A stretch of 64,000 nucleotides of DNA from Streptomyces fragilis (GCF_003112515.1 NZ_BEVZ01000003.1:62001-126000), one strand, 5' to 3'; positions 33,565-43,142 are shown, numbered from the stretch's first letter. Made by a program: numbers and translations. Notes: generated by a model from the letters alone, not told the origin.

Positions 33565-34843
33565 CGCGGACAGCGGCCTGGAGAAGGCCCCGGCCACGGT
33601 CCTGGGCACCCTGCGGGAGGCTCCGCTCGCGGTGAGGACCGTGCTGGCCGGCGTGCTGGTCAACCGGCTCAGCGGATTCCTCAACATCTTCCTCGTCCTG
33701 TTCCTGACCGCGGAGGGCCACTCGCCCGGCGACGCGGTGACGGCGCTCGGCTTCTACGGCGCGGGAGCCGTCCTCGGATCGCTCGTGGGCGGGACGGCGG
33801 TCGACCGGCTGGGGGTGCGCGCGGCGACCGTGGTGTCCATGGCCGGGACCGCCTTCCTGACGGCGTCCCTGCTCCACCTGCCCGGTCTGCCCCTGCTGCT
33901 GGCGGCGGTCGCGCTCGCCGGTCTGTCCGCCCAGCTCTTCCGGCCCGCCTCGGCGACCCTGCTCTCCGAGCTGACGCCGCCCGACCGCCACGTGATGATC
34001 TTCGCGATGTACCGGTTCGGGCTGAACGTCGGCGCGACCGCCGCCCCGCTGGTCGGCTACGGCCTCTACCACGCCGGCGGACAGGGGTACGTCCTGCTCT
34101 TCTGGGGGGAGGCGCTGATCGCGCTGCTGTACGCCGCGGCCGCGTGGGCCACCCTGCCCGCCCGGGCCGGGCGGACGGACCGGGGCGGGCGCACACCCGA
34201 CGGAGGCGAGGGGCCCGGGCGCGGCAGCTACGCGGCCGTGCTCCGCGACCGGCGGTTCCTGCTCTACCTGGTCGCCGCCTTCTGCCACGCGGCCGTCTAC
34301 GTCCAGTACACCTCGACCCTGCCGCTCTACATGCAGGACGTGGGCATGGCGATGTTCTGGTACACCTTCGCCGTCGCCCTCAACGGCTTCGTGGTCGTCG
34401 CCTTCGAGCTCCTGGTCACGAAGTACGCGCAGACCTGGCCGCTGAAGGTCACCATCGGCCTGGGCTTCGCGGTGGTCGGTGCGGGCGTCGCGCTGTACGG
34501 GCTGCCGATCGGGCCGGCCGCCGTGGTCATCGGCACGCTGGTCTGGTCCCTCGGCGAGATCATCGGCGGCCCCTCGGTGTTCGCCTACCCGGCGGGCGCG
34601 GGCCCCGCGCACCTGAGGTCGCGCTACATCGGCGGCTTCCACTTCATGTTCGGCCTGGGCACCGCGCTCGGCCCGGTCATCGGCGGCTGGCTGCTGCTGA
34701 GGCTGGACGGCGGGTCCCTCTGGCCGGTCGTCGCCCTGGGATCCCTGGCCGCCACCGTCTGCGGACTGGCCGCCGTCCGCCGCCCCGCCGTGGCGCGGGA
34801 GACGGTCAAGGAGACGGCGCAGGCGCCGGCCGCGGTGGGCTGA
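33542..34843 (+). CDS. MFS exporter
   Basis: 433 residues from ATG 33542, selected by GAGGAGG (33528-33534). It has about twelve hydrophobic helices and a GGTAVDRLGVRAA loop between helices 2 and 3, the conserved MFS motif A region. A cytoplasmic loop after helix 6 is rich in Gly/Arg. As the last gene of the first transcription block and followed by a hairpin, it is most likely the exporter and self-protection pump for the product. Confidence 0.88.
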   Translation: MSSDRRLDADSGLEKAPATVLGTLREAPLAVRTVLAGVLVNRLSGFLNIFLVLFLTAEGHSPGDAVTALGFYGAGAVLGSLVGGTAVDRLGVRAATVVSMAGTAFLTASLLHLPGLPLLLAAVALAGLSAQLFRPASATLLSELTPPDRHVMIFAMYRFGLNVGATAAPLVGYGLYHAGGQGYVLLFWGEALIALLYAAAAWATLPARAGRTDRGGRTPDGGEGPGRGSYAAVLRDRRFLLYLVAAFCHAAVYVQYTSTLPLYMQDVGMAMFWYTFAVALNGFVVVAFELLVTKYAQTWPLKVTIGLGFAVVGAGVALYGLPIGPAAVVIGTLVWSLGEIIGGPSVFAYPAGAGPAHLRSRYIGGFHFMFGLGTALGPVIGGWLLLRLDGGSLWPVVALGSLAATVCGLAAVRRPAVARETVKETAQAPAAVG

Positions 34844-34859
34844 CGCCGCCGGCCGGGCA

Positions 34860-34881
34860 CCGGTCGCCGCGCGGCGACCGG
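34860..34881 (+). terminator. Palindromic hairpin after the MFS gene
   Basis: A 22-bp perfect palindrome (half CCGGTCGCCGC) with outer GGCCGG/CCGGCC arms follows the stop by 17 bp. It suggests that the hydroxylase onward forms a second transcript. The rest of the gap to 35105 is C/A-rich with no gene seen. Confidence 0.55.
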
Positions 34882-35105
34882 GCCGGCCACCCCGCCACCA
34901 CCGCACCCCACCACACCACCTCACCACCTCACCCGTCACCGCCGGGCCACCGGGCCGGCGGGCCCGGCGGCGGCCCCGGCCTGCCCTCGTACCGGGCCCG
35001 CCGCCCCCGCTCCGCCAACTCCCGGCTCACCGGACCCGGCTCGTCGACATCCGCCGCACCACCCCCGGTTCATCACCGCATCCGTATCGAAGGAGAGGCT
35101 CGACC

Positions 35106-36428
35106 ATGGGGCAAGACAAGAGCGCGACAGGCCCGGCGCACTACCGCTGCGTGGGGGTCGGGGTAGGACCCGCGAACCTCAGCCTGGCGTCCCTGCTGCA
35201 CGAACTCCCGGACATGCCGAACCTGTTCCTGGACCGCAGGGCGGCGTTCGGCTGGCACGACGACCAGCAGATACCCGGAACCACCCTCCAGGTGTCCATG
35301 TTCAAGGACCTGGTGAGTCTGGCGGACCCCCGGTCCCCGTTCTCGTTCATGGCCTACCTGCACGAGCAGGGGCGCGTGTACCACTTCCTCAACGCGCAGT
35401 TCGACGAGATCCCGCGCCGCGAGTGGCGCAACTACCTGGCCTGGGCCAGCTCCCGCAACCCCAACGTCCGCTTCGGCGAGGCGGTCCAGGAGGTCGACTT
35501 CCAGGACGGGCGGTTCGTCGTGCGCACCGACCGCGCGGAGGTGACCGCGGACAACGTGGTCGTCGGCGTCGGCAGCAGGTCCTGGGTCCCCGAGCCGGCC
35601 CGCCCGCACCTGGGCCCCACGCAGTTCCACGTCAACGAGTTCCTCACCTGGGCGCGTGACCTGGGCGGGAAGCGGGTCGTGGTGGTGGGCGGCGGGCAGT
35701 CCGGGGCGGAGGCCGTCAGCAACCTGATCTCCCGGTCCGGGGCCGAGCTGCCCCGCCGGGTCTCGTGGATCTCCCGGCGCAGGAACTACTTCCCGATCGA
35801 CGACACGCCGTTCACCAACGACTACTACATGCCGGACTACGCCGACCACTTCTACCGGCTGCAGCAGGAGACCCGGCTCAAGCTCAACGTCGAGCACATC
35901 CTCACCAGCGACGGCATCTCCGGGTCGACGCTGCGGGAGATCTACCAGCGCATCTACGTCCACCGCTTCATCGACGGCCGGCAGGACCTGATCGGGCTGC
36001 ACCCCAACCGGGAGGTCACCGAGGTCAACCGCGCCCCCGGCGGCGGCTGGGACCTCACCGTCCGGCACGCCGACGAGCCCGGCGCGGCCGACCACTTCGA
36101 GGCCGACGTGGTCGTCTGGGCCACCGGCTTCAAGCCGGCCGCGACACAGTTCCTCGCGCCGATCGCCCACCGCCTCGAGCGGTCGGGCGAGGAGCTGCGG
36201 GTCGACGAGGACTACGCGGTCCACTGGGACGGGCCCGCCGACCGCAGCCTCTTCGTGCAGAACGCCGTGCGCGGGCAGCGCGGCCTCGCCGACCCCAACC
36301 TGAGCCTCAACGCCTGGCGCAGCCGGCGCATCGCCGACCGGCTGTGCGGCGTCCGCCACGACGAGCAGCTGCCCTCGTTCGTCGAGTGGTCGACCAAGGC
36401 GGCCGCCGTCGGCCAGTGGGAGGCCTGA
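35106..36428 (+). CDS. L-lysine N6-monooxygenase (Spb38/Tri26-like)
   Basis: 440 residues from ATG 35106 with GAAGGAGAGG ribosome site. It is a class B flavin N-hydroxylase: FAD site GVGVGPANLSLASLL, NADPH site VVVVGGGQSGAEAV, and the substrate/FAD motif VVWATGFKPA. The HDDQQIPGTTLQVSMFKDLVS-like stretch is typical of SidA/IucD/PvdA enzymes. It should hydroxylate the side-chain amine of lysine (or ornithine). No siderophore synthetase is nearby; instead the next two genes are the FAD oxidase and cupin/MetRS protein. That is the three-gene hydrazine cassette first described for s56-p1 (Spb38-40), so lysine is favoured. Confidence 0.92.
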   Translation: MGQDKSATGPAHYRCVGVGVGPANLSLASLLHELPDMPNLFLDRRAAFGWHDDQQIPGTTLQVSMFKDLVSLADPRSPFSFMAYLHEQGRVYHFLNAQFDEIPRREWRNYLAWASSRNPNVRFGEAVQEVDFQDGRFVVRTDRAEVTADNVVVGVGSRSWVPEPARPHLGPTQFHVNEFLTWARDLGGKRVVVVGGGQSGAEAVSNLISRSGAELPRRVSWISRRRNYFPIDDTPFTNDYYMPDYADHFYRLQQETRLKLNVEHILTSDGISGSTLREIYQRIYVHRFIDGRQDLIGLHPNREVTEVNRAPGGGWDLTVRHADEPGAADHFEADVVVWATGFKPAATQFLAPIAHRLERSGEELRVDEDYAVHWDGPADRSLFVQNAVRGQRGLADPNLSLNAWRSRRIADRLCGVRHDEQLPSFVEWSTKAAAVGQWEA

Positions 36429-36430
36429 CC

Positions 36431-37498
36431 ATGACGGACAGGACCGACTACGCCGTCGTCGGCGCCGGGGTCCTGGGCTGCCTGATCGCCCGGGAGATCG
36501 TCCTGCGTGACCCGTACGCCACGGTGACCGTGCTGGAGCGTGAGGCGGTCGCGGGCGGCGCGAGCCGCCGCTCGGCCGGCCTGCACTTCCCCCGGGGCGG
36601 GACCTCCCGGGTGCGGGAGATGGCCGACGACAGCCAGCGGCGGTACGAGCGGCTGAGGTCGCAACAGCCCGGCCTGCCCATCCACAGCCTGCCGATGACG
36701 GTGATCGCCCCGGCCGGCCGGGAGGCGGAACTGCGCGAGGCGTACGTGCCGGACGCCGGGCTGAGGCCGGCGACGGAGGCCCCCGCGATCCTCGGCGGCG
36801 TCCCCGCGGGCATGGACGTCTGGGAGGCCGACGGCTGCCAGTACGCGGACGTCCACTCCCTCACCCACGTCCTGGCGGCCGGGCTGCGCCCCTCGGTCCG
36901 CTTCCGCGAGGGCGTGCGGGTCGACGCGATGGAACCGGCCGCCGACGAGGTACGGCTCGCGCTCAGCACGGGCGACGTGATCGAGGCGGGACACGTGGTC
37001 CTCGCCCCCGGCCCCTGGGTGGCCGCCCCCGCCTGGTGGGAGCTGACGAGGCCGCTGGGCGTCAGGGTCAAGAAGATCGTCGCCCTGCACATCGAGCGGC
37101 CCCCGGCCCCCGGAGACGGAGCGGTGGTCCTCCACGAGGAGGACGCCTTCCTGCTGCCGTACCACGACCGCGGCCACTGGCTGTTCAGCTACACCTGCCA
37201 GGAGTGGGACGTCGACCCCGACACCGTCCCCTCCACGCTCTCCCCGGAGAACCGGCGCGAGGCCCTGGAGATCCTCGGCCGGTACGCCCCCGGCCTGGTC
37301 CCCGACAGCCGGTCCGGCCGGGTCTTCTGCGACGCCTACTCCCCGGGGCGGGAGCCGGTGGTGCGCCCGCTCACCGAGGACGGCCGGGTCGTCTTCGCCG
37401 GCGCCGCGAACGGCTCGGGCTACCGGCTGGCCCCCGCGCTGGCGGCGCTCACCGCCGATCTCCTTCCGCTTCCTTCTTCCCGAAAGGTCATGTCGTGA
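36431..37498 (+). CDS. FAD-dependent amine oxidase (Spb39/Tri27-like)
   Basis: 355 residues from ATG 36431, two bp after the hydroxylase stop. The dinucleotide site is DYAVVGAGVLGCLIAREIV, then GGASRRSAGLHFPRGG, and the C-terminal VVRPLTEDGRVVFAGAANGSGYRLAPAL FAD-contact segment (D-amino-acid-oxidase/glycine-oxidase fold) is present in part. In the s56-p1 route this enzyme oxidises the N6-substituted hydrazinolysine and releases a hydrazino acid plus aminoadipate semialdehyde. The same role is expected here. It overlaps the hydrazine synthetase by 4 bp (GTGA). Confidence 0.9.
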   Translation: MTDRTDYAVVGAGVLGCLIAREIVLRDPYATVTVLEREAVAGGASRRSAGLHFPRGGTSRVREMADDSQRRYERLRSQQPGLPIHSLPMTVIAPAGREAELREAYVPDAGLRPATEAPAILGGVPAGMDVWEADGCQYADVHSLTHVLAAGLRPSVRFREGVRVDAMEPAADEVRLALSTGDVIEAGHVVLAPGPWVAAPAWWELTRPLGVRVKKIVALHIERPPAPGDGAVVLHEEDAFLLPYHDRGHWLFSYTCQEWDVDPDTVPSTLSPENRREALEILGRYAPGLVPDSRSGRVFCDAYSPGREPVVRPLTEDGRVVFAGAANGSGYRLAPALAALTADLLPLPSSRKVMS

Positions 37499-39801
37499 TC
37501 ATCCACAGGTACGACGAGAACGTCCTCTCCGAGGCATTCGGCATCGACATGAGCGACGTCGAGGGGCTGGGCACCGGCGCCGGCTGGGGGCGGGTCGTCC
37601 CCGGCGCCGCCTCGGACAGCCACCAGCACGACGAGACGGAGATGTTCGTCATCGTCGCGGGCCACGGCGAGATCGTCGTCGACGGACGCCCGCACCCGGT
37701 CGAGCCGGGCACGGTCGTGGTCTTCGACCCGTTCGAGTCGCACGTGCTGCGCAACACCGGCGACGGCGACCTGGTCTTCCTCACCCAGTACTGGCGCGAC
37801 TCCCGCCGCGCCCTGGAGTCCGCCGGGAACGCGGAGCGGAAGAACTTCGGCGAGCGTCCGGTGTTCGTCTTCTCCACCCCGCCCACCCCCAACGGCGACC
37901 TCCACCTCGGCCACCTCTCCGGCCCCTACCTCGGCGCGGACGTCTTCGTCCGCGCCCGGCGGATGCAGGGAACCAACGCCTGGCACCTGACCGGCAGCGA
38001 CGACTACCAGAGCTACGTGGTGGCCGCCGCCCGCGCCGACGGCCGGGGGCCCGCCGAGACGGCCGCGCACTACAGCGCCGAGATCGCCGCGACCCTGGCC
38101 CTGATGGACATCCGGCCGGACCAGTACACGGTCACCGACGCGGACCCCGCCTACCGGGAGGGCCTGCGGGACTTCTTCAGCCGCGTGGTCGCCGACGGCA
38201 CCGTGAAGGTCACCGACTCCGACGCCCTCTTCGACGCGGACAGCGGACAGTACCTCTACGAGGTCGACGTCAAGGGCCGCTGCCCGAGCTGCGGTTCGGG
38301 CACCGGCGGCAACATCTGCGAGGAGTGCGGCGAGCCCAACGTGGTCACCGACCTGGTCGACCCCGTCTCCGCCGGGTCCACCCGCCCGCCCCGGCGGGGC
38401 ACGGCCGCCCGCTGGACGCTGCCGCTGCACGAGTTCGCCGACGAGACGGCCGCCCACCACCGCCTGGGGCGGGTCCCGGCCCGGCTGCGCGAGCTCGCCG
38501 CCCGCCTGTTCGCCCGCCCCTCCCTGGACATCCCGGTCAGCCACCCCTCCGCCTGGGGCGTGCCGCCGGCCGAGACCGACGTGGACGGCCAGGTCATCTG
38601 GGTGTGGCCGGAGATGTCGTACGGCTTCCTGCACGGCATCCAGGAACTCGGCCGCCGCCTCGGGGAGGACTGGCGCGCCGCCCGGCCGGAGCAGGACTGG
38701 AAGATCGTCCACTTCTTCGGCTACGACAACAGCTTCTACCACGCCGTCCTCTACCCGGCCCTGTACCGGCTGGCGTTCCCGGAGTGGACGCCCGACATCG
38801 ACTACCACGTCAACGAGTTCTACCTGCTGGAGGGCGCCAAGTTCTCCACCAGCCGGCGCCACGCCATCTGGGGCAAGGAGATCCTCAACCCCGACACCGT
38901 CGACGCCGTCCGCTACTTCCTGTCCTCCACCCGCCCGGAGGGCTCCCGCACCGACTTCCGGCGCGCGGCCTACGAGGCGACCCTGAACGACACGCTCATC
39001 GGCTCCTGGCAGGGCTGGCTCAACGACCTCGGGTCCCGCGTCGGGGAACGCCACGACGGTCTGGCCCCCGACGCCGGCACCTGGACGCCCGAGCAGTCGG
39101 CGTTCCTGGCCAGGCTCGGCACCCGGCTCGCCGCCGCCACCGGCGCCCTGGCGCCCGACGGGTTCTCCCTGAGCCAGGCCGCCGCGGAACTCGACGGCAT
39201 CGTCGCCGACACCCTGCGCTTCTCCCGCCAGGAGGAACTCCTCGCCCGCGACGCCGGCTGGCACAGCGAGGCCCGCACCGCCCTCGCGCTGGAACTGGCC
39301 GCGGCCCGGCTCCTCGCGCACGCCGCCGCCCCCGTCATGCCCCGCTTCGCCGCGCGGCTGGCCGACGCGCTCGGCCTGCCGGAACCCTCCGCCTGGCCGG
39401 ACACCGTCGCACTCGTCACCCCCGGCTCGAAGATCACCCTCACCGACGCGGTGTTCTTCCGGCCCACCGACGCCCGGGCCGAGGCCGAGGCCGACGCCCG
39501 GGCCCAGGCCGCCGAGGCCGCGGACGGCTCGCGCGTCGTGCGCCAGTGGCTCGCCGCGACCGTCCGCGACCTGCTCCAGCTGTCCGGGACGGAACTCACC
39601 GGTGACGCGGACCTGGTCGGCGTGGGGCTCAGCTCCCTGCAGGCCGTGACCCTCCAGTACCGCATCCTCGAGGAGTTCGACGTGGACCTCACCCTCGACG
39701 AGCTGCTCGGCTCGACGAGCCTGGACGACCTTGCCCGGACCGTCGAGGGACGCGTCGGATCCCCGTCGCCCGCCGGCATCGCGGCCGAGGGGGACCGATG
39801 A
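37495..39801 (+). CDS. Hydrazine synthetase: cupin + MetRS-like domain + C-terminal acyl carrier domain
   Basis: 768 residues from GTG 37495 with GAAAGG 7 nt upstream. The cupin domain (about 1-105) has the metal set H43, H45, E49, H83. The MetRS-like domain (about 120-660) has HLGH (137-140), a zinc knuckle C263/C266/C275/C278 and KFSTS (449-453) in place of HIGH and KMSKS. It lacks a tRNA anticodon role in this context. This pair joins an amino acid to N6-hydroxylysine by an N-N bond (Spb40, Tri28, PyrL-type). The C-terminal 70 residues add a carrier fold with VGLSSLQAV, S714 being the likely phosphopantetheine site. The described relatives I recall end after the MetRS domain, so this fusion is unusual. 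It overlaps the NRPS gene by 4 bp. Confidence 0.92.
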   Translation: MIIHRYDENVLSEAFGIDMSDVEGLGTGAGWGRVVPGAASDSHQHDETEMFVIVAGHGEIVVDGRPHPVEPGTVVVFDPFESHVLRNTGDGDLVFLTQYWRDSRRALESAGNAERKNFGERPVFVFSTPPTPNGDLHLGHLSGPYLGADVFVRARRMQGTNAWHLTGSDDYQSYVVAAARADGRGPAETAAHYSAEIAATLALMDIRPDQYTVTDADPAYREGLRDFFSRVVADGTVKVTDSDALFDADSGQYLYEVDVKGRCPSCGSGTGGNICEECGEPNVVTDLVDPVSAGSTRPPRRGTAARWTLPLHEFADETAAHHRLGRVPARLRELAARLFARPSLDIPVSHPSAWGVPPAETDVDGQVIWVWPEMSYGFLHGIQELGRRLGEDWRAARPEQDWKIVHFFGYDNSFYHAVLYPALYRLAFPEWTPDIDYHVNEFYLLEGAKFSTSRRHAIWGKEILNPDTVDAVRYFLSSTRPEGSRTDFRRAAYEATLNDTLIGSWQGWLNDLGSRVGERHDGLAPDAGTWTPEQSAFLARLGTRLAAATGALAPDGFSLSQAAAELDGIVADTLRFSRQEELLARDAGWHSEARTALALELAAARLLAHAAAPVMPRFAARLADALGLPEPSAWPDTVALVTPGSKITLTDAVFFRPTDARAEAEADARAQAAEAADGSRVVRQWLAATVRDLLQLSGTELTGDADLVGVGLSSLQAVTLQYRILEEFDVDLTLDELLGSTSLDDLARTVEGRVGSPSPAGIAAEGDR

Positions 39802-42800
39802 GTCTCTTCGAGGTCCTCCGCGAGATCGAGAGCCGCGGGCTGTCCATCACCGTCGACGGTGACGACCTCAGGCTCCAGGGCGGCCGGGAGAGGATGGACC
39901 CCGCGTTCATCTCCCTCGTCAGGAACGCCAAGCAGGAACTGGTCGCCCACCTCTCCCAGGAGGCGAGGAGCGGCGGCCCCGGCTTCCCCCTCACCAGCCT
40001 CCAGCGCTCCTACCTGCTGGGCCGCGGCGGCATCTTCGAGATCGGGGACGTGGCCAGCCACGTCTACCACGAGATCGAGGGCCGCTGGGACGTCGACCGC
40101 CTCCAGGCGGCGCTGCGCAGCGTGGTGGACGCGCACAGCGCACTGCGCTCCCGCTTCCCCGGCGACGACCGGCAGACGACGCAGGCCCGCGGCGACGGGC
40201 CCACGATCGGCCGCCTCGACCTGCGGCGCGAAAGCCCCGAGGAACAGCGGCGCATCCTCCTCGACCTGCGCGAGCAGCGCTCGCACCGGGTCCTGCCGGC
40301 CGACCGCACGCCCCTGCTCGCCGTCGACGTGACCCTCCTCGCCGACGACCGGATGGTGCTCCACGTCAGCCACGACGGCCTCGTCATGGACGGCATCAGC
40401 ATGTTCCTGTTCTTCCGCGCCTGGCACGAGGCATACCAGGCGCACCAGGGCGGCGGCGCCCCGCCGGCCGGCGGCCCCGACGAACTCGTCTACGAGGACT
40501 ACCTCGCCGCCCTGCGCTCCGGACGCGACCGGGCCCCGGCCCACCGCTCCCGCGAGTACTGGCTCGCCCGGGCCGAGAAGCTCGCCCCCCACCCGGACCT
40601 CCCGCTGCGCACCAGCCCCTCGGCGCTGACCCGGTCGCGCTTCTCCCAGCGGCAGGTGCGCCTCGACGCGGCCACCTGGACGCGGGTCAAGGAACGCGCC
40701 GCGGAGGCCGGGCTCACGCCCTCCGCGCTGCTGCTGAGCGCCTACGCCGAGACGCTGTCCGCCTGGGGCGCCGGACCGGCCTTCACCCTCAACACCACGG
40801 TGGCCGTCCGGCCGCCCGTGCACCCGAGGATCTTCCAGGCCGTCGGCCAGTTCTCCGACACCCTGCTCGTCGAGGTGGAGATCGACCGCACCGTCTCCTT
40901 CGAGAAGCGCGCCCGCGCCCTGCAGACCAGGCTCCGCCGCGACCTCGACCACCACCACTTCTCCGGCGCCGACGTCATGCAGGAGATCGCCCGCCACCGC
41001 GGCTCGGTGGGCGCCGCCAGGATGCCGTTCACCTTCAACAGCGCCATCGGGCACGCCGACGGCGTCGACGGCTCCACCCTGGAGCTGTTCGGCCGCGAGA
41101 CCTTCAGCGTCAGCCAGACCCCCCAAGTGTGGCTCAACGCCTTCGCGATGGAACAGCACGGCGGTCTCGTCGTCCAGCTCGACGGCGTCGACGAACTGTT
41201 CCACGAGGGCCTCCTCGACGACCTCGCCGACGGCTACCGCACGCTGCTCACCGCCCTCGCCGACGAGGAGGCCTGGCGGCGCAGGACCTTCGACCTGCTG
41301 CCCGCCGCCCAGCGCGAGCGCCGCCGCCTGGCCAACGACACCGCCACCGAGCGCGCCTGGACCATGCCGGGCGGGGCGATCGCCGCCCGGGCGGCCCGCA
41401 CGCCCGACGCCCCGGCCGTGATCACCGCCGGCGGGAGCCTCACCTACGGCGAGCTGCTGGCCCGCGCCGCGGACGCCGCACGATGGCTGCGCGCGGGCGG
41501 CGTCGGCCGCGACGAACTGGTCGGCCTGGTGATGCACCGCGGACCCGAGCAGATCGTGGGCATCCTCGCCACCGTGCTCGCCGGAGCGGCCTACCTTCCG
41601 ATCGACGCCGCACTGCCGGCCGAACGGCAGGAGTACATGCTGCGGGACGGCAGGGTCACCCACGTCCTGACCGGCACCGGATGGCAGGACCCCACCGGGC
41701 GGATCCGGGCGAGGCACCTGGACCTGACCGGGCCCGCGGGCCCCGTCGGCGAGCTGCCGGCGCCGCTGCCCGGAGCCGGCCCCGACGACCTCGCGTACGT
41801 CCTGTACACCTCCGGCACCACCGGCGCCCCCAAGGGCGTCATGGTCAGCCACCGCAGCGTGATCAACGTGGTGGAGGACTGCCGGGAGAGGTTCGGCATC
41901 CACTCCGGCGACCGCTTCTTCGCGATCAGCGCCTTCAACTTCGACCTGTCGGTGTGGGACGTCTTCGGGGCGCTGACCGCCGGAGCCGCCCTGGTCGTGC
42001 CGGACCGCGACCGGGCGGCCGACCCCTCCCACTGGCTCGAGCTGTGCGCCGGCGCGGGCGTGACGGTGTGGAACTCGGTGCCGGCCATCGTCGCCCTGCT
42101 GCACGAGCAGGCCCTCGCCGAGAACACCGTGCCGCCCGCCCTGCGCCTGGTGATGATGAGCGGCGACCGCGTCCCGCCGGCCCTGCCGGCCGCGCTGCGC
42201 CGCCTGAAGCCGGACCTCGACGTCGTCTCCCTCGGCGGACCCACCGAGACCACGATCTGGAACATCCTGCACCCGGTCCTCCCGCACGAGGACGGCAGCG
42301 AGTCCATCCCGTACGGCCGGCCCAACTCCAACAACCGGGCCTACGTCCTCGACCAGGACGGCCTGGACTGCCCCGACTGGGTGACCGGCGAGATCTGCGC
42401 CGCCGGCACCGGCCTGGCCCGCGGCTACTGGAGGGACGAGGAACGCACCGCCCAGCGGTTCTTCCACGACCCGGTCCGCGGCGAGCGGCTCTACCGCACC
42501 GGGGACCTCGGCCGCTACCTGCCGAGCGGCGAGATCGCGATCATGGGCCGCGGTGACTTCCAGATCAAGGTCAACGGCTACCGCATCGAGGCCGGCGAGG
42601 TCGAGACCCGGCTGGTCGCCCTGGACGCGGTCGCGCAGGCCGTGGTCACCCCCGGCCAGGGGGCGCGGGGCAGCAGGCTGGTCGCCCACCTGGTCCCCGC
42701 CGGGGACGCGCGGCCCTCGGCGGCCGACCTGCGCGAACCCCTGCGCCGGACGCTGCCCGACTACATGGTCCCCGCCGTGGTGGTCTGGCACGACGAACTC

Positions 42801-43142
42801 CCGCTCACCCGCAACCGCAAGGTCGACCGCGCCCGCCTGGCGGCCCTGCCCGTCGAGGAGCCCGACCGCGCCACCGCCCCGGCCGCCGGCCAGGACGACG
42901 GCGCGCCCGCCACCGGGACGGAGAAGGTCCTCACGGAGATCTGGAGCTCGGTGCTGCGCGGGGTCGCGGTCGGCGTGCACGACCGCCTGGCCGACCTGGG
43001 CGGCGACTCCATCGCCGCCGCGCGGATCCTCACCGCGGTCCGCAAGCGGTTCGGGGTCACCATCCCGCTCGACATGTTCGCCGAGATGGACACCGTCCGC
43101 GCCATGGCCGCCACCCTCGCCCCCCAGGACGGTGCCTCATGA
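39798..43142 (+). CDS. NRPS module: TubC docking, heterocyclisation, adenylation (Cys-like), PCP
   Basis: 1114 residues from ATG 39798. Residues 1-55 resemble a TubC-type docking domain (SLFEVLREIESRGLSITVDG). The condensation domain has cyclisation signatures: FPLTSLQRSYLLGR and the D-x4-D-x2-S motif at D193, D198 and S201 instead of HHxxxDG. The A domain (about 510-1000) has YTSGTTGAPKG, and its specificity positions read D L W N M S L I W K, two changes from the cysteine code DLYNLSLIWK. The PCP site is LGGDSI, S1071. It should load Cys and form a thiazoline. There is no oxidase, methyltransferase or TE domain. Confidence 0.93.
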   Translation: MSLFEVLREIESRGLSITVDGDDLRLQGGRERMDPAFISLVRNAKQELVAHLSQEARSGGPGFPLTSLQRSYLLGRGGIFEIGDVASHVYHEIEGRWDVDRLQAALRSVVDAHSALRSRFPGDDRQTTQARGDGPTIGRLDLRRESPEEQRRILLDLREQRSHRVLPADRTPLLAVDVTLLADDRMVLHVSHDGLVMDGISMFLFFRAWHEAYQAHQGGGAPPAGGPDELVYEDYLAALRSGRDRAPAHRSREYWLARAEKLAPHPDLPLRTSPSALTRSRFSQRQVRLDAATWTRVKERAAEAGLTPSALLLSAYAETLSAWGAGPAFTLNTTVAVRPPVHPRIFQAVGQFSDTLLVEVEIDRTVSFEKRARALQTRLRRDLDHHHFSGADVMQEIARHRGSVGAARMPFTFNSAIGHADGVDGSTLELFGRETFSVSQTPQVWLNAFAMEQHGGLVVQLDGVDELFHEGLLDDLADGYRTLLTALADEEAWRRRTFDLLPAAQRERRRLANDTATERAWTMPGGAIAARAARTPDAPAVITAGGSLTYGELLARAADAARWLRAGGVGRDELVGLVMHRGPEQIVGILATVLAGAAYLPIDAALPAERQEYMLRDGRVTHVLTGTGWQDPTGRIRARHLDLTGPAGPVGELPAPLPGAGPDDLAYVLYTSGTTGAPKGVMVSHRSVINVVEDCRERFGIHSGDRFFAISAFNFDLSVWDVFGALTAGAALVVPDRDRAADPSHWLELCAGAGVTVWNSVPAIVALLHEQALAENTVPPALRLVMMSGDRVPPALPAALRRLKPDLDVVSLGGPTETTIWNILHPVLPHEDGSESIPYGRPNSNNRAYVLDQDGLDCPDWVTGEICAAGTGLARGYWRDEERTAQRFFHDPVRGERLYRTGDLGRYLPSGEIAIMGRGDFQIKVNGYRIEAGEVETRLVALDAVAQAVVTPGQGARGSRLVAHLVPAGDARPSAADLREPLRRTLPDYMVPAVVVWHDELPLTRNRKVDRARLAALPVEEPDRATAPAAGQDDGAPATGTEKVLTEIWSSVLRGVAVGVHDRLADLGGDSIAAARILTAVRKRFGVTIPLDMFAEMDTVRAMAATLAPQDGAS

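Noticed and set aside
35106..36428. Hydroxamate siderophore N-hydroxylase
   Set aside because: No IucA/IucC-type synthetase or siderophore transport gene is present; the following two genes complete the hydrazine cassette instead.
37495..39801. A second housekeeping methionyl-tRNA synthetase
   Set aside because: It has an N-terminal cupin and C-terminal carrier domain and lies between an N-hydroxylase/oxidase pair and an NRPS, so a hydrazine synthetase explains it better.
38970..42980. A 1336-codon minus-strand open frame opposite the hydrazine synthetase and NRPS
   Set aside because: Same strand artefact; the plus strand carries intact MetRS-like, Cy, A and PCP motifs in frame.
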